From: Oligoflexia bacterium
Lineage (GTDB): Bacteria; Bdellovibrionota; Bacteriovoracia; Bacteriovoracales; Bacteriovoracaceae
NCBI GenBank assembly: GCA_015232355.1
Contig: JADFZW010000013.1
Location: 79,137 to 143,136, forward strand
Length of the DNA: 64,000 bases
Direction: 5' to 3'
The translations under genes and the position numbers were made by a program. The notes beneath the pieces are model-generated. The model saw only the letters and a program-made list of their open reading frames with translations, was not told the origin of the DNA and did no database searches. Below, piece after piece: positions 63,215 to 64,000 of this stretch; positions within the stretch are counted from its first letter, which is position 1; each line of letters starts with the position of its first letter.

Positions 63215-63232
63215 GGCGCTCTAGAAGCTTTG
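63203..63232. terminator. Strong dyad between the transposase remnant and the HNH gene
   Basis: Perfect 12-bp arms CAAAGCTTCTAG and CTAGAAGCTTTG around GGCGCT. It lies at the stop of the remnant and 12 bases beyond the HNH gene end. It has no long T-run on either side, so it is a possible terminator or the trace of an element end. Confidence 0.5.
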
Positions 63233-63243
63233 CCTAAAATAAA

Positions 63244-64000
63244 TTAATGTTGGTGGTTTATAAATGGATCCATCTTTTCTAAACCAAAGAAAACAATTGC
63301 GCCTCTATTATTGTGATTTGGACATTTTAAAAAAATATTGTCTTTTGTACTTTGTCCACCACAAGAAAATGGAATTTCCTGGTGATCATAGTGCAAATCA
63401 TGAACTTCTGTGCATCTTCTACCAGAAATTGTATCTACAAATTCACATCGATTATTAGCACGATCTCTTACAAATTCTTTTAAACTTTTAGGAATATAAC
63501 GAGAGTTCTTTTTATCATTTGCTTGTACAGGTGGAGATTCTTTAGTACATACAAGAGAGGTCTTAAGGTTTTTTTCTTCTTCAATTTTTTTTAACTCTTG
63601 ATCAATCAATTGTTCAATTAATTCTGAATCACTATAGTTTCCTTTTATAGTCTTTAATTGTAATATTTTTTTTACTACTTGATCACTCACTTTGATTTTT
63701 TGAATATTCACTACAGTTGCAGGAGGAGTGATTCCTTTTTCACTTAATTTTTTAAGTTCAATCTCTTTTAATGATAGTTCTGCTTCTCTAGTGCTTTTCC
63801 GAGTAACTGCAGTTAAAACTTCTTCCTTTTGTTCTTGTGATAATCTTTCATTAAGTGATTTCTCTTGTCTTGTAATTGAAGAAGCTGCCTTTGCTAAATT
63901 GGTAAGAGAGATCTCACCATCGCTTAAGCTTTTTTTCGCCCCTGGTACTTGAATGATTAATTGTATTGCTGAAACTCTTACCCAAGATTCCGCTTCAGAT
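63244..64000 (-). CDS. HNH endonuclease-domain protein (5' end outside window)
   Basis: The minus-strand frame is open from 63244 to the right edge, so the GTG at 63711 is internal and at least 252 residues are coded. The C-terminus holds an HNH domain: RDRANNRCEF, a CTE pair, LHYDHQEIPFSCGGQSTKDNIFLKCPNHN with catalytic His and zinc-type Cys. The upstream part (SDGEISLTNLAKAAS, TREAELSLKEIELKKLS) matches the helical N-terminal region common to HNH proteins abundant in Bdellovibrio-like genomes. Their function is unknown; phage- or mobile-element-linked roles have been suggested. Confidence 0.85.
   Translation of the reverse strand, partial: SEAESWVRVSAIQLIIQVPGAKKSLSDGEISLTNLAKAASSITRQEKSLNERLSQEQKEEVLTAVTRKSTREAELSLKEIELKKLSEKGITPPATVVNIQKIKVSDQVVKKILQLKTIKGNYSDSELIEQLIDQELKKIEEEKNLKTSLVCTKESPPVQANDKKNSRYIPKSLKEFVRDRANNRCEFVDTISGRRCTEVHDLHYDHQEIPFSCGGQSTKDNIFLKCPNHNNRGAIVFFGLEKMDPFINHQH

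Overview
The window looks like the chromosome of an AT-rich, Gram-negative, respiring and chemotactic bacterium. The envelope is diderm: there are several outer-membrane beta-barrels, a decaheme cytochrome paired with an MtrB-type porin, lipoproteins and many signal peptides. Menaquinone genes (menB, menA, menC, menE) and system II cytochrome c maturation (ResB, CcsA) fit an anaerobic or facultative respirer. Many large secreted proteins, HNH and AAA families and frequent GGCC codons in AT-rich DNA make Bdellovibrionota (Bacteriovorax-like) or a related former deltaproteobacterial lineage my best guess; this is inference only. No rRNA, tRNA or CRISPR array was seen.

Layout. (1) 1-11.4 kb, respiratory block: a gene open at the left edge joining a NosR/NapH-type iron-sulfur membrane module to a chemoreceptor; resB and ccsA; a TlpA-like thioredoxin; then, on the minus strand, decaheme MtrA/DmsE, MtrB/PioB porin and a monoheme cytochrome c, the core of a conduit that moves electrons across the outer membrane. 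An AAA ATPase gene with an operator-like promoter sits inside this block. (2) 11.6-14.4 kb: an exported GNAT protein and an AspT/YidE-type transporter. (3) 14.4-22.6 kb: a minus-strand lipid/polyketide locus with a membrane protein, a 1825-residue Pfa-like synthase (KS, degenerate KS, AT, ACP, KR, DH), a polyferredoxin and a small nucleotidyltransferase. (4) 22.6-27.0 kb: one 1465-residue cysteine-rich secreted protein.

(5) 27.1-36.2 kb, accessory island: AAA ATPase genes with C-terminal PD-(D/E)xK-like motifs, a decayed ATPase next to an IS607 element (tnpA, tnpB) and a patatin phospholipase gene. Consecutive genes are separated by copies of the 12-mer GTGCCGGCCGAC or a close variant, so the island reads like an array of single-gene cassettes. 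(6) 36.2-42.4 kb: the menaquinone operon. (7) 42.4-49.3 kb: pgpA, a ytfJ-like gene, mutM, an outer-membrane protein, two secreted unknowns and recJ. (8) 49.3-59.5 kb: a secreted unknown, dnaE, a secreted protein with an ART-like N-terminus and an HD phosphohydrolase C-terminus, a FecR protein and a TPR lipoprotein. (9) 59.5-64 kb: another ATPase under a 62-bp dyad, two coiled-coil exported proteins, a transposase remnant and an HNH endonuclease gene open at the right edge.

Most notable: the protein at 62217-62660 carries a complete syntaxin-like SNARE heptad pattern with glutamine at the zero layer behind a signal peptide; the ATPase/12-mer cassette array; the secreted ART-HD protein; and the iron-sulfur/chemoreceptor fusion next to the MtrAB genes. 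Both edge genes are longer than their first in-window start codons suggest.
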